Positions 5,685 through 8,937 of a DNA stretch of 8,937 nt are shown one piece after another. The position numbers were made by a program, and so were the translations under genes. Positions within the stretch are counted from its first letter, which is position 1; every line of letters starts with the position of its first letter. The stretch lies in assembly GCA_934358955.1 (NCBI GenBank), contig CAKRLC010000108.1, positions 1 to 8,937 of the forward strand, read 5' to 3'. The notes below the pieces were generated by a model that made no database searches, had not been told where the DNA came from, and saw nothing but the letters and a program-made list of their open reading frames with translations. Source of the stretch: an uncultured Roseburia sp. (GTDB lineage Bacteria > Bacillota > Clostridia > Lachnospirales > Lachnospiraceae).

Positions 5685-6422
5685 GTGAGTAACGCAATCC
5701 TAATGGCGAGTGGAGCCGACAGTATTGACTTTATGATACATGGGATATTTTCGTATCAGTTATTTGGTCATACCGTATGGATCACCACTTCGCATGTATG
5801 CATACTTATTGTCATGCTGGTGCTTTTGATCTTTTCGATCATTGCAAACCGCAAGATGAAGCATGCAACGGAGGTACCGGATGGTTTTCAGAATGTACTT
5901 GAGCTGATCGTCGAGAAACTCGACGGAGTTGTCTACAGTACAATGGGAAAAGTAGCTGCTCCGAAGTTTGTGAATTATATCAGCACGATCTTCGTATTTA
6001 TTTTAATGAGCAACATTTCGGGACTGTTTGGTCTCAGACCGCCAACAGCTGATTATGGCACAACATTGGCACTTGGTCTTATCACATTTTTCCTGATCCA
6101 CATTACGCAGTTTAAGAATCAGTCGTTAAAAGAGATCTGGGTAGGTATGTGTTCACCATTACCGCCATGGCTGCCAATTTGGTTTCCAATTAACGTAATC
6201 AGTGAGATTGCGGTACCAATATCCCTGTCATTACGTTTGTTTGCAAACGTATTATCAGGAACAGTTATGATGGCACTGGTCTATGGTCTTTTAAGCAAGA
6301 TCGCAATTATCTGGCCAGCGGCGCTTCATGTGTACTTTGATTTGTTCTCAGGAGCAATTCAGACGTATGTATTCTGTATGCTGACAATGACTTATATCGG
6401 TCAGAATTACGAACAGGAATAA
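5685..6422 (+). CDS. atpB: ATP synthase Fo subunit a
   Basis: A 245-residue integral membrane subunit forming the ion half-channels against the c-ring. The essential arginine is in SLSLRLFANVLSG (180-192; Arg184, equivalent to E. coli Arg210), and the last helix carries GAIQTYVFCMLTMTYI (223-238; Gln226, equivalent to E. coli Gln252). About five to six hydrophobic helices are visible (for example about 33-54, 96-117, 124-143, 168-200 and 205-238). The start is GTG at 5685, dictated by the very strong site at 5671-5680. Length is normal for the family. It is followed by a 72-base spacer with two stem-loops before atpE. Confidence 0.97.
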   Translation: MSNAILMASGADSIDFMIHGIFSYQLFGHTVWITTSHVCILIVMLVLLIFSIIANRKMKHATEVPDGFQNVLELIVEKLDGVVYSTMGKVAAPKFVNYISTIFVFILMSNISGLFGLRPPTADYGTTLALGLITFFLIHITQFKNQSLKEIWVGMCSPLPPWLPIWFPINVISEIAVPISLSLRLFANVLSGTVMMALVYGLLSKIAIIWPAALHVYFDLFSGAIQTYVFCMLTMTYIGQNYEQE

Positions 6423-6425
6423 TAA

Positions 6426-6749
<324 letters not shown>

Positions 6750-6774
6750 GAGGATTACGAAAGCAATAAATCGG

Positions 6775-6789
6775 AAAGGAGGCCAGACC
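6775..6789 (+). promoter_or_regulatory. Ribosome binding site fixing the TTG start of atpF
   Basis: AAAGGAGG (6775-6782) lies seven bases before TTG 6790. The in-frame ATG at 6799 would be 16 bases away, and the GGAGG inside the gene (6792-6796) is only two bases from that ATG, so TTG is the better start. Confidence 0.7.
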
Positions 6790-7301
6790 TTGGAGGAAAT
6801 GACAAGACTTTTTAATCTTGACTTTCAGCTTTTGCATGACACAGTGCTTTTAGCAATTGCAATATTCTTTCTGTTCATGGCAATGTCTTATCTGTTATTT
6901 AATCCGATCCGCAAGATGTTAAAAGACAGACAGGATAAGATCGCAGCAGACATTGACAACGCAGCGACAGACAAGAAAGATGCGGCAGCATTAAAGGCAG
7001 AGTATGAAGCAAAGTTAAAAAATATAGATAAAGAAGCAGAACAGATTCTGAGTGAGGCTCGTCAGAAAGCTTTGAAAAACGAAGCAAAGATCGTAGATGA
7101 TGCTAAGACAGAGGCTGCTTCAATCATCCAGAGGGCAAATGAGGAAGCTGAGCTTTCCAAGAAACGCGCGATGGATGAAGTAAAACAGGAAATGATTTCC
7201 ATCGCATCATTGATGGCTGCAAAAGTTGTGACTGCCAATATGAATGCTGAGATTCAGGATTCACTGGTAGAAGAGACTTTGAAAGAAATGGGTGAATCAA
7301 C

Positions 7302-7314
<13 letters not shown>
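6790..7314 (+). CDS. atpF: ATP synthase Fo subunit b
   Basis: A 174-residue peripheral-stalk subunit. One N-terminal membrane helix (about 17-38) is followed by the typical FNPIRKMLKDRQDKI boundary (37-51) and a long charged Ala/Glu/Lys-rich helix (about 50-150) that forms the right-handed coiled-coil stator, ending in an amphipathic region that contacts delta. The TTG start is chosen on ribosome-site spacing; an ATG three codons later is the alternative and would hardly change the protein. The 3' end overlaps atpH by 13 bases. Only one b-type gene is seen before atpH, so the stalk is presumably a b homodimer. Confidence 0.95.

Positions 7315-8937
<1,623 letters not shown>

Overview
The window looks like chromosomal DNA of a low-to-mid GC anaerobic Firmicute, most likely a clostridium of the Lachnospiraceae type. 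This is inferred from strong AGGAGG-type ribosome binding sites, a clostridial 2[4Fe-4S] ferredoxin, codon usage, and the gene order tsaC - ywlE-like - upp - deaminase - atp, which resembles the Bacillus ywlC-ywlE-upp-atp neighbourhood. No mobile element, CRISPR array, tRNA or rRNA is visible. It reads as an ordinary core-genome region, and I do not see a clearly undescribed system.

Left part (1-2059): a MerR-family DNA-binding protein with a long helical, Lys-rich tail runs rightward. It ends inside a strong bidirectional terminator. Facing it on the minus strand are a 56-residue ferredoxin gene (699-869) with its own promoter and a structured leader, and, further right, an aldose 1-epimerase gene (galM).

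Middle (2060-4965): a compact divergent promoter region separates galM from a rightward gene train. This contains threonylcarbamoyl-AMP synthase (Sua5/YwlC type, for tRNA t6A), a low-molecular-weight phosphatase homologue in the YwlE position that lacks the nucleophilic cysteine, uracil phosphoribosyltransferase (upp), and a zinc dCMP deaminase closely resembling the animal enzyme. The last two serve pyrimidine salvage and dUMP supply.

Right part (5001-8937): the F1Fo ATP synthase operon in the order atpZ-like, atpI, atpB (a), atpE (c), atpF (b), atpH (delta), atpA (alpha, cut by the window edge). Genes are tightly packed with overlaps of 20, 13 and 4 bases. The exception is the 72-base atpB-atpE gap, which holds two stem-loops before a strong atpE ribosome binding site. 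The c subunit carries the complete residue pattern of Na+-binding c-rings, so the enzyme is probably Na+-coupled. No convincing terminator lies between tsaC and atpA, so the middle genes may read through into atp.

Items most worth a second look are the cysteine-less phosphatase homologue, the Na+ signature in AtpE, the structured atpB-atpE spacer, the hairpin-bearing ferredoxin leader and the near-identical DNA repeat inside the ferredoxin gene.
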